A stretch of 64,000 bases of DNA. Origin: Dyadobacter sp. NIV53 (GTDB taxonomy: Bacteria; Bacteroidota; Bacteroidia; Cytophagales; Spirosomataceae). The stretch is taken from positions 372,001 through 436,000 of the forward strand of contig NZ_CP081299.1 in assembly GCF_019711195.1 (NCBI RefSeq). Reading direction: 5' to 3'. The stretch's first letter is position 1; each line of letters opens with the position of its first letter. The notes beneath the pieces were generated by a model, which saw only the letters and a list, made by a program, of their open reading frames with translations, made no database searches and was not told where the DNA came from. The translations under genes were made by a program, and so were the position numbers. Shown piece by piece: positions 8,958-17,996 of the stretch.

Positions 8958-10250
8958 TTATTTTGTAAGCCTCAACATGAGGATCGCTGTCCTTTTTACA
9001 ATTGCTTCAATAGAATTCAGGTCAACAAACTCACCAGGAGCATGCGCACCGCCGCCCTGTACACCCAATCCGTCCAATCCATCCACATATTTTGCTACGA
9101 ATGAGATATCTCCAGCACCTCTTTTTCCCGGATCAAATGGCTTAACCTCGCCCTGTCCCAAATCCAGGCTTACCTTATTCAAAACATTTAGAACTGCCAT
9201 ATTACCGTCGGTTGGAGGCATGGAAGGATAACCGTCTTTAAACGTAATTTCAGCTTGTGTCAACGGAAGATTTTTTGCCACAATTTCTTTCATTTTGGTA
9301 CGTGCATTTTTCAGTTGCTCGTCGGTCAGAAAACGAAGATCGCCGTTTACAACTGTCGTGTTGGCAATCAGGTTGGTTTTGCCGGATGCTTTTCCATCAA
9401 TGGAAGTTGATGTCATATCCGTTGCAGTTCCACCCATGATCAGGCCCGGGCTGTAAGTGAGGTTCGGTTCCTTTAATTCCTGGTAAAAAGAATTCAGGAT
9501 TCTGGCTGTTTCATAAATCGCGCCCGCCCCTGCACCATCAGAAAAAATCCCAGATGAATGCGCCTGTTTTCCGGAAACTTTTAACGACCAACCGCTTGAA
9601 CCGCGACGCGCAACAGTTGCATAATTGAACCCCGTTCCATTCTCAAAACCCAGTGCAATATCGCTCCTTTTAGCAATATCAATGATATCCTTGCGACTGA
9701 TCTCAATCGGGGCACCCGCACTTTCCTCATCTCCGTGAAGTACTACGACAATCTGTCTGTCTTTCAGCATATTGGCTTCTTTCATAGCACGTAATGCGTA
9801 GATCATAACTATATTTCCTCCTTTCATGTCGCAGCTTCCAGGCCCGACTGCGATAGAATCTTTTTGTTCCCATTTCTGGAATGGGCTGTCTGCTTCGAAA
9901 ACTGTATCCATGTGGCCGATCAGCATGAGTTTTTTCCCTTTGGTTCCTTTTATTTCGGCAATCAGGTGCCCTCCGCGATTCATGGATTCGGGCATATCAA
10001 CCCAAGTTGTGGTAAAACCGATATCTTCCAGCATCTTTTTGTACAAAGCACCTACCGTTTTAACACCCGCAGGATTCTGTGACCCGCTGTTGATGTTGAC
10101 CGTTTCTTCTAAAAATTTTACGGATTCTTTCTGATTTTTCTCAACATTCTTCGTAACCAGAATTTCTTCTTTTGTTAGTTTTTGGGCAGAACCTATTTCC
10201 GGCAGGCTTAACCCAGCAGCAATGAGAAGAAGAGCTATTTTTGAATTCAT
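8958..10250 (-). CDS. Exported M20-family peptidase (glutamate carboxypeptidase type)
   Basis: A 430-residue zinc exopeptidase with a signal peptide to about residue 22 (LPEIGSAQ). Metal and catalytic residues of the M20 family are all visible: H113 and D115 (IGHMDTV), bridging D141 (SCDMKGG), the catalytic pair E175/E176 (GDEES), E203 (GFENG) and the final histidine near residue 403 (GGGAHAPGE). A dimerisation domain sits between about 210 and 330. It resembles carboxypeptidase G2-like enzymes that release C-terminal glutamate. It is the first gene of the minus-strand peptidase run (M20, TldD, TldE, M14), suggesting joint peptide scavenging. Confidence 0.9.
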   Translation of the reverse strand: MNSKIALLLIAAGLSLPEIGSAQKLTKEEILVTKNVEKNQKESVKFLEETVNINSGSQNPAGVKTVGALYKKMLEDIGFTTTWVDMPESMNRGGHLIAEIKGTKGKKLMLIGHMDTVFEADSPFQKWEQKDSIAVGPGSCDMKGGNIVMIYALRAMKEANMLKDRQIVVVLHGDEESAGAPIEISRKDIIDIAKRSDIALGFENGTGFNYATVARRGSSGWSLKVSGKQAHSSGIFSDGAGAGAIYETARILNSFYQELKEPNLTYSPGLIMGGTATDMTSTSIDGKASGKTNLIANTTVVNGDLRFLTDEQLKNARTKMKEIVAKNLPLTQAEITFKDGYPSMPPTDGNMAVLNVLNKVSLDLGQGEVKPFDPGKRGAGDISFVAKYVDGLDGLGVQGGGAHAPGEFVDLNSIEAIVKRTAILMLRLTK

Positions 10251-10688
10251 GAATAAAGTTTTTTATAAAAAAATAATAAATTAAATTCCACCTACACTAC
10301 TATTTTGTGAAAGTAAGTGAGCTTAAATATTTGCAAGCTACTTCGTTACTTTTCTACAAAAAATAAGAATAAAATAACCGGGAGAACATGTTTATCATAA
10401 ATAATTACTGGTTTGGGATTAAATATTTTGTTAATTTTTTTTACATTTTTGCATAAATACAAAACAAAATTTTGAATAATTACCTATAAAACAATTTAAA
10501 AAATACAATTGGATACTTTAACAAAATTCTCTTCAAAAATTTAAATTCTTTCTTAATATCGGGCTAAATAAATGACTTGTCAAAAATGCATTATTGCAAA
10601 AGGAGATGATAGGTAGCAACTCAGCCGTCTGGTATGATTGTTTAATCCCTAGCGTTTTTAATCATTATTTAAATTATTGACATTGATT
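10251..10688. other. AT-rich non-coding gap between divergent genes
   Basis: No reading frame or repeat stands out in these 438 bp. The stretch is very AT-rich and should hold the promoters of the M20 peptidase (minus) and the DUF2892 gene (plus). A TACATTTTTG string near 10440 is one base off the Bacteroidota -7 consensus. AAAGGAG at about 10600 looks like a ribosome site but no reading frame follows it. Confidence 0.5.
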
Positions 10689-10946
10689 ATGGAATCGACA
10701 ATTAATTTTATCAAAGAAAAAATTGGAAATGCAGGCGATAGTATAGATGAGGTTCAGAATGTGGGAAACACCGAGCGCATTATTTCAATAATTGCCGGAA
10801 TCGCGCTTACCTATTACGGAATTCAAAAAAAGGAGACCCTATTAGGTAAGGGACTGACCTTTGCGGGTGGCCTGCTTTTAACCAGGGGAACCAGCGGTTT
10901 TTGTCCTGTAAATAAAACAATTGGCCGCAATACAGTAGTTAGCTAA
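10689..10946 (+). CDS. YgaP-like DUF2892 small membrane protein
   Basis: An 85-residue protein. Residues about 26-66 match the DUF2892/YgaP transmembrane family: NVGNTERIISIIAGIALTYYG, a hydrophobic hairpin, then the RGTSGFCPVNK signature that corresponds to the family's (R)G-TG-CP motif. Two short membrane helices are expected; the function in most bacteria is unknown. I chose the ATG at 10689; an in-frame TTG at 10677 would add four residues. It stands alone, 181 bp before the DUF3800 gene. Confidence 0.8.
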   Translation: MESTINFIKEKIGNAGDSIDEVQNVGNTERIISIIAGIALTYYGIQKKETLLGKGLTFAGGLLLTRGTSGFCPVNKTIGRNTVVS

Positions 10947-11127
10947 GAGATATTAAACAAGCTGGTTTTTGTATTAACTTCCAAAATAAAGCCAGAGCAA
11001 GCGGATCCGTGGTATGGCATATTTAATCAGAATTGGTAAAATTTCTGGTATTTATGTCACCACGGATTTTCTGTATAATTTTAAAAAAAGTATTTCCTTT
11101 ATGGTTCTGTTAAAAAATAATTGATTT

Positions 11128-12291
11128 ATGAGCATGCATAATCACGTCGCCTTTGTGGATGAATGGGGAAATAATGGATTGGATTTCACAAAGAAAGGAC
11201 GTGGCGGCGTTCCGGTTTCCACCCATTTTATAGTTGTTGCCCTTACGATGCCAAAGGACGATATTGTGCAGGCGGAAGAAGTTTTGGAGAGAGTCAGGAA
11301 AAAATATTTCTCAAAAGGAATTATTAAATCTTCAACCGTTGGAACCGACCATAAGCGCAGAAAGCTCATTTTGGAAGAACTTTTAAAGGCACCTTTTCAA
11401 ATTTTTGCGCTGGTCGTGGACAAAAGGCAATTGGTCAGTGAAGGCCTGCGTTACAAAGGTTCCTTTTATAAATTTCTTCATGGATTAGCAGACAGGGAAC
11501 TTTTCAAGATTTTTCCAAATCTGGAAATGGTAGCCAGCCAGCGTGGTACCAATACTTTTATGGAAGGCTTTATAAAGTATGTTCATCAGACTCATATCGC
11601 TAATCTATTCAATGAGTCAAGTTTCGGTTTTGTCAATAACCAGGATAGCCTGATGGTTCAGGCCGCGAATTTTATTGCTGGTACACTTGCCCGCTGTTAC
11701 GATGAAACTGTGATTACAGACCAACGCCAAAGTTTTGTAGACCTGTTGCATCCCAGGTTGCTGACTATTAAATTCTGGCCGGATGTTTTTGAGCCTTACC
11801 TGGTAAAGACAACTTCGGACGAACAGCACTATGACGCTACTCTTGCGGAACTGAGCGTGAAACTGGCGAATGATTTTCTGCACCGGAAAGCACCGAGCCA
11901 AACACCGCATGTGATTGACCAGCATACCTGTCTGAGCTACCTTGTTTTTCATTTCAGGCACATCAATGCCAATCGCTATATTTCCAGTTTTGAGATCATT
12001 GAGCATATTAAAGCCAGGCGCGGAAAAGCAGTTTCACTTCATTATTTTCAGACAAAAGTGATTGCCCCCTTGCGTGATGCGGGTGTACTCATTGCGAGCA
12101 GTTCCCGTGGTTACAAACTTCCCGCCAGCGAAGCAGACCTGTACGACTTTGTAAACCACAGCAATACCATTATTGAACCGATGTTATCCAGGATTCAGAA
12201 ATTCAGGAACCAGATCAGAATGGCTACGAACGGCGAACTGGATGTGCTTGACAGGGAAGAGTATAGTATGATCAGGAAGGTTGTAGATTAG
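11128..12291 (+). CDS. DUF3800-domain protein with C-terminal extension
   Basis: A 387-residue soluble protein. The N-terminus carries the DUF3800 acidic start (AFVDEWG, D11/E12), followed by strand/helix segments and the DUF3800 late motif of the type Q-A-(A/D)-x-I-A-G (SLMVQAANFIAGTLAR, about 174-189). DUF3800 has an RNase H-like fold and is presumed to be a metal-dependent nuclease; some members sit in phage-defence loci. Beyond about residue 240 this protein has some 140 extra residues, including a segment that looks like a winged helix (YFQTKVIAPLRDAGVLIASSSRGYKLP). That suggests nucleic-acid binding. No other defence genes are adjacent. The family call is good; the role is unknown. Confidence 0.72.
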   Translation: MSMHNHVAFVDEWGNNGLDFTKKGRGGVPVSTHFIVVALTMPKDDIVQAEEVLERVRKKYFSKGIIKSSTVGTDHKRRKLILEELLKAPFQIFALVVDKRQLVSEGLRYKGSFYKFLHGLADRELFKIFPNLEMVASQRGTNTFMEGFIKYVHQTHIANLFNESSFGFVNNQDSLMVQAANFIAGTLARCYDETVITDQRQSFVDLLHPRLLTIKFWPDVFEPYLVKTTSDEQHYDATLAELSVKLANDFLHRKAPSQTPHVIDQHTCLSYLVFHFRHINANRYISSFEIIEHIKARRGKAVSLHYFQTKVIAPLRDAGVLIASSSRGYKLPASEADLYDFVNHSNTIIEPMLSRIQKFRNQIRMATNGELDVLDREEYSMIRKVVD

Positions 12292-12301
12292 ATTGTAATT
12301 G

Positions 12302-12329
12302 AGTTCAAAGTAAAAAGTTCAAAGTGCTG
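12302..12329. repeat. Short heptad tandem array (AGTTCAA type)
   Basis: Four seven-base units (AGTTCAA, AGTAAAA, AGTTCAA, AGTGCTG) begin 10 bp after the DUF3800 stop codon. The reverse complement unit TTGAACT also occurs in the array at 53064-53105. Confidence 0.6.
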
Positions 12330-12464
12330 GAAAACTGACATTTCTTACTTTAAATCATTATTGAAGAGTGTTCAGATATGACTTGAATCTAAACAAAATC
12401 TCGTCTGCTAAATCTTAAAACGCAATAGAAATAAGAAGAAGGAATGTGAGAACAGGTTTTCAGC

Positions 12465-13109
12465 TTAATCCTTTATAAATCCCAAAACCACGTTTTTGTA
12501 CCTGGGAAGTTGCAACTGCTTTTTCATGTTTTTAAAACTTTCAATCGGGCCCTGGGCGGCGAACATATTAACTGCCCAGGCTGGAATAATGCCGCCCGGA
12601 TCCACCTGTAACGTATATTCGAGCTTCACTTTTTCTTTTCCAATTGGTGTGATTATCCAAAGCCCTTTGGAATGGTTGATCCTGACAATTCCCTTTTTGT
12701 CCTCAACCCAACCCGGAATAGCAGGTGCATCTACCGTTATAACTTTGGTCGCCGGGTGCTGGCTTACTGCGATATGTGCAACAAAATCACGATTTTCAAG
12801 TGGCCAGGGCAGACTTACTTCGGAATAATAATACAATTCGGAAGCTGAAACCTTTTTCAGTAAAACACAGGATTTGGTTCTATAAACCCACTGATCCGCA
12901 GTATTGACGTCCAGTAATAATTCAACCAATTGTGAAGCGCTGGATTTCAAAATACACTCCACTTTAAGCGCTTTTATTTTTGATCCCGGAACAACCTTTG
13001 AAAAAACTGTTATACCTTCTTCCTCGGTAACCAGTTTCCAGACGGACTGACCAAAAACACTGGTTATTTCAAAACAAAAAAATAATAAAAGAATGATGGT
13101 TTTATGCAT
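12465..13109 (-). CDS. Secreted START/SRPBCC-domain protein
   Basis: A 214-residue protein with a signal peptide (MHKTIILLLFFCFEITSVFGQ). Residues about 25-205 form a START-type lipid-binding fold: VWKLVTEEEGITVFSKVVPGS at the start, the central WVYRTKSCVLLKK and YYYSEVSLPWPLENRDF motifs typical of START proteins, then LEYTLQVDPGGIIPAWAVN and a C-terminal amphipathic helix. Such proteins hold a hydrophobic ligand in a deep pocket; the ligand here is unknown. It converges with the DUF3800 gene and lies 99 bp after the phosphoesterase start. Confidence 0.82.
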   Translation of the reverse strand: MHKTIILLLFFCFEITSVFGQSVWKLVTEEEGITVFSKVVPGSKIKALKVECILKSSASQLVELLLDVNTADQWVYRTKSCVLLKKVSASELYYYSEVSLPWPLENRDFVAHIAVSQHPATKVITVDAPAIPGWVEDKKGIVRINHSKGLWIITPIGKEKVKLEYTLQVDPGGIIPAWAVNMFAAQGPIESFKNMKKQLQLPRYKNVVLGFIKD

Positions 13110-13208
13110 TCGCGAAAATAGTCCTTTATTTTCGACACATTGACTTTTCAGGAAAGCTGGCTGTTAATATTTCAGCATAGGCTCTGTGCTTTGCATGGTA
13201 GATTTTGC

Positions 13209-14297
13209 CTATTTACCGGTTGAATAGGCCAGTGAGTAAGTAAACTCCTGCCGGATGCTGCCCTTTTTGTAGATATAAAAAGTAAATTTCAGGCTCCCGC
13301 CAGTGAGTAAATCAACCGTTACAAAACCCTGGGTGGCATCAGCGAACAAAGAATTTTTGCCTTTTTTGACAAAATTATGCTTTGCCCCCGCCCCGCTTAC
13401 TACCTGAATATGTTTGCCCTTTATAAATTGAAGCCCATGTTCATGGCCCGCGGCATGCACTACATTGGTTGTACTGTCGAATACCTGCTCAACACGCTGG
13501 ATCAAATCCTGGTACAGCGGATGTTTCATGTCTTCCGGGTTTTTGAATTTGGTACGTAATAAAGGATACAGAGAACCAATGATGGGAAGTGGAATCCACA
13601 GATATTTTTTGACTGCAGTGAGAGGAAATATATGGTCTTTGAGACTGTATTTCCCGCCGTGCGTCCCATAACTTTGAAAAGGATGGTGTGACGCCAGAAT
13701 GATAAATTTCCCTTTATTCTGATCTCTTAGTCCGCTCATTTTCAGCAATACATCTTCCTTGGTTTTGCAGTTACAATCTGCGTTCGATTTGTCAAACGGG
13801 AAAAGCCACCACTCACTGTCGTATACGATAACTGTCAGGCTGTCAGACAGATTTAACGCAACTGGATCCGGACACCCGTTTGCTGGCAAAAGTTTGAGTT
13901 GCGGGTCGGACTGTTCACCTAAAAATTGCCCCTGTCGTTTAATTTTAGCCAAACCTTCTTTCCCGGATCTGTCCCAGTCGTGGTTACCGGGAACAAAATA
14001 GGTTGGTGCTCCCTTAGCCCGCATCGGTGAGAACTGCGATTTCAGGACTTGCTGTGTAACCAGTTCATCATCATCTCCCGGCAAACCCATTCCATGCGGA
14101 TAAATATTATCTCCCAGAAACATGACAATAGTTTTTTCGGGAATAATCAGATCGGCCGCCTGATGTAATGCTTTTTGCTGTTTGGGATTCATTTCTCCGG
14201 CATCACCAACAAAAATCACCCGGTAACGAATGCTATCCTGCCCAAAACTTGCTGTAAAACCAGAAAGTATAAAAAATAAATACAGGTAATATTTCAT
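13209..14297 (-). CDS. Secreted calcineurin-like metallophosphoesterase
   Basis: A 362-residue exported phosphoesterase with a signal peptide ending near residue 20 (SFGQ). The metallophosphoesterase motifs appear in order: GDAG (D32), GDN (62-64), GNHD (104-107, in VPGNHDWD), HHPF in the middle and AGHEHGLQ near the C-terminus, which together build the two-metal site. These enzymes act on phosphate monoesters or diesters in the periplasm. No substrate-specific feature was recognised. It shares the strand with the START gene downstream and the AraC regulator upstream. Confidence 0.88.
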   Translation of the reverse strand: MKYYLYLFFILSGFTASFGQDSIRYRVIFVGDAGEMNPKQQKALHQAADLIIPEKTIVMFLGDNIYPHGMGLPGDDDELVTQQVLKSQFSPMRAKGAPTYFVPGNHDWDRSGKEGLAKIKRQGQFLGEQSDPQLKLLPANGCPDPVALNLSDSLTVIVYDSEWWLFPFDKSNADCNCKTKEDVLLKMSGLRDQNKGKFIILASHHPFQSYGTHGGKYSLKDHIFPLTAVKKYLWIPLPIIGSLYPLLRTKFKNPEDMKHPLYQDLIQRVEQVFDSTTNVVHAAGHEHGLQFIKGKHIQVVSGAGAKHNFVKKGKNSLFADATQGFVTVDLLTGGSLKFTFYIYKKGSIRQEFTYSLAYSTGK

Positions 14298-14335
14298 GTA
14301 TCAATATAAATGTTTCAATCTAATTCCACACGCAC

Positions 14336-15181
14336 TTAAAGCTTATTTTGCATCTTTCTGTATTCAGATGGATTGATGCCCTTGTATTTTTTGAACAGCC
14401 TGTTCAAATGGCTTTCATCCGTGTAATTGAGTTCAAATACAATTTCATTGATACGCATATCGCTGTGTAAAAGCCTCATTTCCACTAACCTCAACTTGTA
14501 ATTGATGATATATTGCTGCAAAGTTTCTCCGGTTTGCTTTTTGAAATATTTTCCCAGATAACCGGCTGAAATCGCCAAATGAGTGCACATTTGTTCAACT
14601 CTCAGATTCTCAGGATGAAAGATGTTTTCCTGTATGTAATGCAAAATATCCAGAACTGCTTCACCGGTATTTTCCTTGATATTTTTTGGCAGTTTCAAGG
14701 CAATATTTCTTGCAACTACCAGAATAATTGCATTCACAATGGTCTCAGTAATTTTGGAATGATACAACTGCTGATTGCTCAGTTCCTGTACAATATTTTC
14801 AACCAGTGAAGCGATCAGTGGCTTGTCCAGTCTGTTCTTTAAGATACAGCCGGGCCTGTGACTGGCATTATTCATAATAAAATCCATGCGTTCCACCCAA
14901 TCGTTATCCTTGCTTGTTTTGATATAAGATTGATTAAAACTAAGGAAAAAGAACGTGGTAGGATTTATGATATCGAAGAAATATGTATCCTGTGGCGTTA
15001 TCAGAAACAAATTTCCCTTTCTGTAATTAAAGCGATGGTTATTCACATATTGAATACCTGACCCTTCCAGAATGTATATCAGCACGAAGAAACTGTTACG
15101 GTAAGTTTTCTTTGGAAAAACTGACAATTCCTTGTATTCAATTTCAAAAGGCTGATACAAGACCTGATTGGCAACCGGCAT
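14336..15181 (-). CDS. AraC-family transcriptional regulator
   Basis: About 281 residues from the ATG at 15181 (MPVANQVLYQPF). An upstream in-frame ATG at 15250 would add 23 residues running into the divergent promoter, so I prefer the shorter form. The N-terminal half is a cupin-like sensing domain (GSGIQYVNNHRFNYRKGNLFLITPQ). The C-terminal 100 residues are the double helix-turn-helix of AraC proteins: LRVEQMCTHLAISAGYLGKYFKKQTGETLQQYI, then INEIVFELNYTDESHLNRLFKKYKG and the end motif NPSEYRK. It is divergent from the lipocalin-like gene 93 bp away, which is its most likely target. Confidence 0.88.
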   Translation of the reverse strand: MPVANQVLYQPFEIEYKELSVFPKKTYRNSFFVLIYILEGSGIQYVNNHRFNYRKGNLFLITPQDTYFFDIINPTTFFFLSFNQSYIKTSKDNDWVERMDFIMNNASHRPGCILKNRLDKPLIASLVENIVQELSNQQLYHSKITETIVNAIILVVARNIALKLPKNIKENTGEAVLDILHYIQENIFHPENLRVEQMCTHLAISAGYLGKYFKKQTGETLQQYIINYKLRLVEMRLLHSDMRINEIVFELNYTDESHLNRLFKKYKGINPSEYRKMQNKL

Positions 15182-15234
15182 AATAGTACAGAATAAGTGA
15201 AGACTTGTACAAATATAGCGATCAATATCCTGTA

Positions 15235-15242
15235 TAATTTTG
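15235..15242 (+). promoter_or_regulatory. Candidate -7 promoter element for the lipocalin-like gene
   Basis: TAATTTTG matches the Bacteroidota -7 consensus exactly and lies 33 bp before the ATG at 15275. The nearest upstream TTG (15205-15207) is 27 bp away, longer than the usual 17-23 bp. An activator such as the divergent AraC protein could compensate. Confidence 0.35.
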
Positions 15243-15274
15243 CCAAACAAAAAAACAAATCTTACAATTTTAAT

Positions 15275-15784
15275 ATGAAAAAGCTTTTTGTGATAGCGCT
15301 AGTACTGGGATTCGGATTTAAGGTTCAAGCACAAAATGCAGAAAATAAGTTAGAAAATAAAAGCGAACCAATAACCGGCGTCTGGTCATTGGCAGCAGTA
15401 GAAAATATTAATCCGGATGGAAGTAAAACACTTCCTTACGGCAACGATCCCAATGGATTACTTATTTTTGATACAAGCGGCCGGTATGCAATTCAAATTT
15501 TGAAAGCAATTCGTCCCAAGGTTGCAGCCGGAGATAAAAACAAAGCGACACCGGAAGAAAATGCTGCACTGGTTCAGGGTAACAATTCGCATTTTGGCCG
15601 TTATTCAGTCGACGAAACTAACCGAACCATTACATTTCAGGTAGAGCACGCATTTTATCCAAACTGGGAAGGAACGGTTCAGGTAAGATCTTACACAATG
15701 AAAGACAACGAATTAAAATACATTGTTACACAAACCACGAACGGAGGTGCTGTAACGGCGGTAGTTGTATGGAGGAAAAAGTAA
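15275..15784 (+). CDS. Secreted lipocalin-like domain protein
   Basis: 169 residues starting at ATG 15275, where a clear signal peptide begins (MKKLFVIALVLGFGFKVQAQ). Upstream in-frame codons are not needed. The mature part fits the lipocalin-like family found in many Bacteroidota (ITGVWSLAAVENINPDGSKTLPYG; LIFDTSGRYAIQIL; FGRYSVDETNRTITFQVEHAFYPNWEG; a final VVVWRK strand). Such proteins are small beta barrels of uncertain ligand. It is divergent from, and probably controlled by, the AraC regulator. Confidence 0.82.
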   Translation: MKKLFVIALVLGFGFKVQAQNAENKLENKSEPITGVWSLAAVENINPDGSKTLPYGNDPNGLLIFDTSGRYAIQILKAIRPKVAAGDKNKATPEENAALVQGNNSHFGRYSVDETNRTITFQVEHAFYPNWEGTVQVRSYTMKDNELKYIVTQTTNGGAVTAVVVWRKK

Positions 15785-15869
15785 GCAATCACCTTAACGC
15801 CCAAAGCTTCTACGCATTAATTTTTAAAAACCCTATCTAATCAATATATTTGGAATAAACCCAGATATT

Positions 15870-17168
15870 ATGTTTTCCGCTTCCGGATTAAAAGAAAATA
15901 ACACGTCCCTATCCACAGAAATTCTTGCCGGAATATCTTCCTTTTTAGCAACGGCCTATATTATTGTCGTCAATCCATCCATTCTCAGCCAGACCGGAAT
16001 GCCGTTTTCGGCTGTACTGACTGCCACGGTACTGGTTTCTTTTTTCAGCAGTTTTATGATGGGCTGGTATGCCAACAATCCGATTCTGGTAGCACCGGGA
16101 ATGGGGCTCAATGCATTTTTCACTTTCACCGCCGTTTTTACTGAAAAACTGAGTTGGCAGGTTGCTCTGGGAACCGTATTCTGGTCGGGCATATTCTTCC
16201 TGTTGTTATCCGTTTTTAATGTCCGGTCCTACATTGTGAAAGCCATTCCCAAACCATTACGATACGCAATAGCTTCGGGAATTGGATTGTTTATTACGCT
16301 GATTGGTTTTGCAAATGCAAAGTTTATCGTTGCCAATCCGGCAACAATGATTGGTATTGGCCAGCTGAATGCATCCACACTTACCTTCATTGCAGGTTTA
16401 CTGGTTACCGTTATTCTGCTGATCAGGAATGTAAAAGGCAGTATCCTGATCGGCATCATTTTCACCAGTTTGCTTGCCTGGCCAATCGGAAGGTACTGGG
16501 GTGGCACTGAGGCCGTTATTACAATCAATCACATTATTGCCAAACCTGATTTCAGCCTGGTTTTTCAGCTGGATCTGGTCAATTCATTGAAGTGGAGCCT
16601 TGCTCCTATCATACTGGCTTTTGTCTTTACAGATATGTTCGACAGCCTTTCCACTTTTGTTGGCCTTGCGGAAGCATCCAATCTGCTCGATGAAAATGGT
16701 GAACCCAGAAACCTGCAAAAATCCCTGATAGTCGATGCGTTTTCCACAACCATTGCCGGACTTACAGGCAGCAGCCCCGGAACGGCGTATATAGAATCAG
16801 CGGTAGGAATAGAACAGGGTGGAAAAACTGGATTAACTGCCATGGTAGGCGCCGTGCTTTTCCTGCCTTTTTTGTTTTTATCTCCGTTAATCAGCGCTGT
16901 TCCCGCCATTGCAACTGCTCCGGCTTTAGTTTTGGTTGGTGTTTTTATGATGAAGCCAATCGTAAAAATAAACTGGAACCAGCTCGATGAAGCTTTTCCC
17001 GCATTTCTGGCAATGGTACTCATTCCATTCACTTACTCCATAACCCACGGAATCATCTGGGGATTTCTGAGCTGGACAGTTCTTCAGATTGCAACAGGAA
17101 AATTGAAAGAAGTAAGTCTGGCACTCTGGATTATCAACGTTTTTGCCATATTGGCACTTATTCTCTAA
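15870..17168 (+). CDS. NCS2-family purine permease (AzgA type)
   Basis: A 432-residue inner-membrane transporter with about 12-14 hydrophobic helices. Family motifs of the adenine/guanine/hypoxanthine branch (COG2252) are visible: TAYIIVVNPSILSQTGMP near the start, NPILVAPGMGLNAFFTF (about 70-86), FVFTDMFDSLSTFVGLAE (about 252-269), and the SSPGTAYIESAVGIEQGGKTG loop. It would import purine bases by proton symport. The next gene, 9 bp downstream, is an exported MTA/SAH nucleosidase that releases adenine in the periplasm, which makes adenine the likely cargo (inference). Confidence 0.9.
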   Translation: MFSASGLKENNTSLSTEILAGISSFLATAYIIVVNPSILSQTGMPFSAVLTATVLVSFFSSFMMGWYANNPILVAPGMGLNAFFTFTAVFTEKLSWQVALGTVFWSGIFFLLLSVFNVRSYIVKAIPKPLRYAIASGIGLFITLIGFANAKFIVANPATMIGIGQLNASTLTFIAGLLVTVILLIRNVKGSILIGIIFTSLLAWPIGRYWGGTEAVITINHIIAKPDFSLVFQLDLVNSLKWSLAPIILAFVFTDMFDSLSTFVGLAEASNLLDENGEPRNLQKSLIVDAFSTTIAGLTGSSPGTAYIESAVGIEQGGKTGLTAMVGAVLFLPFLFLSPLISAVPAIATAPALVLVGVFMMKPIVKINWNQLDEAFPAFLAMVLIPFTYSITHGIIWGFLSWTVLQIATGKLKEVSLALWIINVFAILALIL

Positions 17169-17177
17169 ATATTATTT

Positions 17178-17981
17178 ATGAAAAAAATTGCACTCCTTTT
17201 GCTTTTATTGCCATTTAAAAACATCACTTACGCGCAGGATATTACTGGTGTACTGGGTGCTTTTCCGCCGGAACTTGTACTGCTGCAAAGTAAGATGGAA
17301 AACAAAAAAGATACCGTGATCGCCCATATCCGTTTCACAAAAGGTATCCTGAACGGCAGATCCGTTGTGTTGGCGCAAACCGGTATTGGTAAAGTAAATG
17401 CCGCTATTACAACAACATTGATGATCGATCATTTCAAACCCAGGGAAATTGTTTTTTCAGGAATTGCGGGTGGAATCGATCCTGAATTATTACCGGGTGA
17501 CATTGTGATCGGAACACAGGTTACGTATCATGATTATGGCACGATCCAAGACGATGGAATGAAATACGGGCCTACGCGCAATCCATATACCATGGAGGAA
17601 AATCCGGTCATCTTCAACTGTGATTCAGCATTGGTTCAAAAAGCAATTGCTGTTTCAACAGGTTTAAAATTTGAAAAGATCAAAAGAGAAAACGGCAGCT
17701 TTCTCCCGGCTATCAAGAAAGGCGTTATAGTTACAGGAGACGTATTTGTAGCATCCGGAACAGCCACAAACAGATTAAGAAAAGATCTGAACGCAGCAGC
17801 AACAGAAATGGAAGGAGCGGCCATAGCACAAACCTGTTACCAGCAAAAGGTTCCCTTTTTAATCATCCGTAGTTTGAGTGATAACGCTAATAATAAAGCT
17901 AAAAATGACGTACAAAGCTTTTACCAGATAGCCGCTGAAAATGCTGCAATTATGGTAATGGCGGTGGTTGGGGTAAAGTAA
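17178..17981 (+). CDS. Exported MTA/SAH-nucleosidase-like protein
   Basis: A 267-residue PNP/MTAN-family protein preceded by a signal peptide (MKKIALLLLLLPFKNITYAQ). The nucleosidase core has FSGIAGGIDPELLPGDIVIG, the catalytic glutamate in ATEMEGAAIA (E212, equivalent to E174 of E. coli MTAN) and the catalytic aspartate in RSLSDNANN (D235, equivalent to D197). E32 corresponds to E12. It should cleave methylthioadenosine or S-adenosylhomocysteine to adenine plus a ribosyl thioether. MTAN is usually cytosolic, so export is unusual and, with the purine permease 9 bp upstream, suggests salvage of extracellular nucleosides. Confidence 0.88.
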   Translation: MKKIALLLLLLPFKNITYAQDITGVLGAFPPELVLLQSKMENKKDTVIAHIRFTKGILNGRSVVLAQTGIGKVNAAITTTLMIDHFKPREIVFSGIAGGIDPELLPGDIVIGTQVTYHDYGTIQDDGMKYGPTRNPYTMEENPVIFNCDSALVQKAIAVSTGLKFEKIKRENGSFLPAIKKGVIVTGDVFVASGTATNRLRKDLNAAATEMEGAAIAQTCYQQKVPFLIIRSLSDNANNKAKNDVQSFYQIAAENAAIMVMAVVGVK

Positions 17982-17996
17982 GAATAAGGTAGCTCT

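Noticed and set aside
10590..10620. Strong AAAGGAG as the ribosome site of a small gene
   Set aside because: No start codon with an open frame of useful length follows it.
11005..11067. Insertion sequence ends
   Set aside because: The 9-bp arms enclose only 45 bp and show no duplication or transposase.
11128..12291. DUF3800 gene as part of a phage-defence island
   Set aside because: No nuclease, helicase, toxin or phage gene lies nearby; neighbours are ordinary housekeeping or unknown genes.
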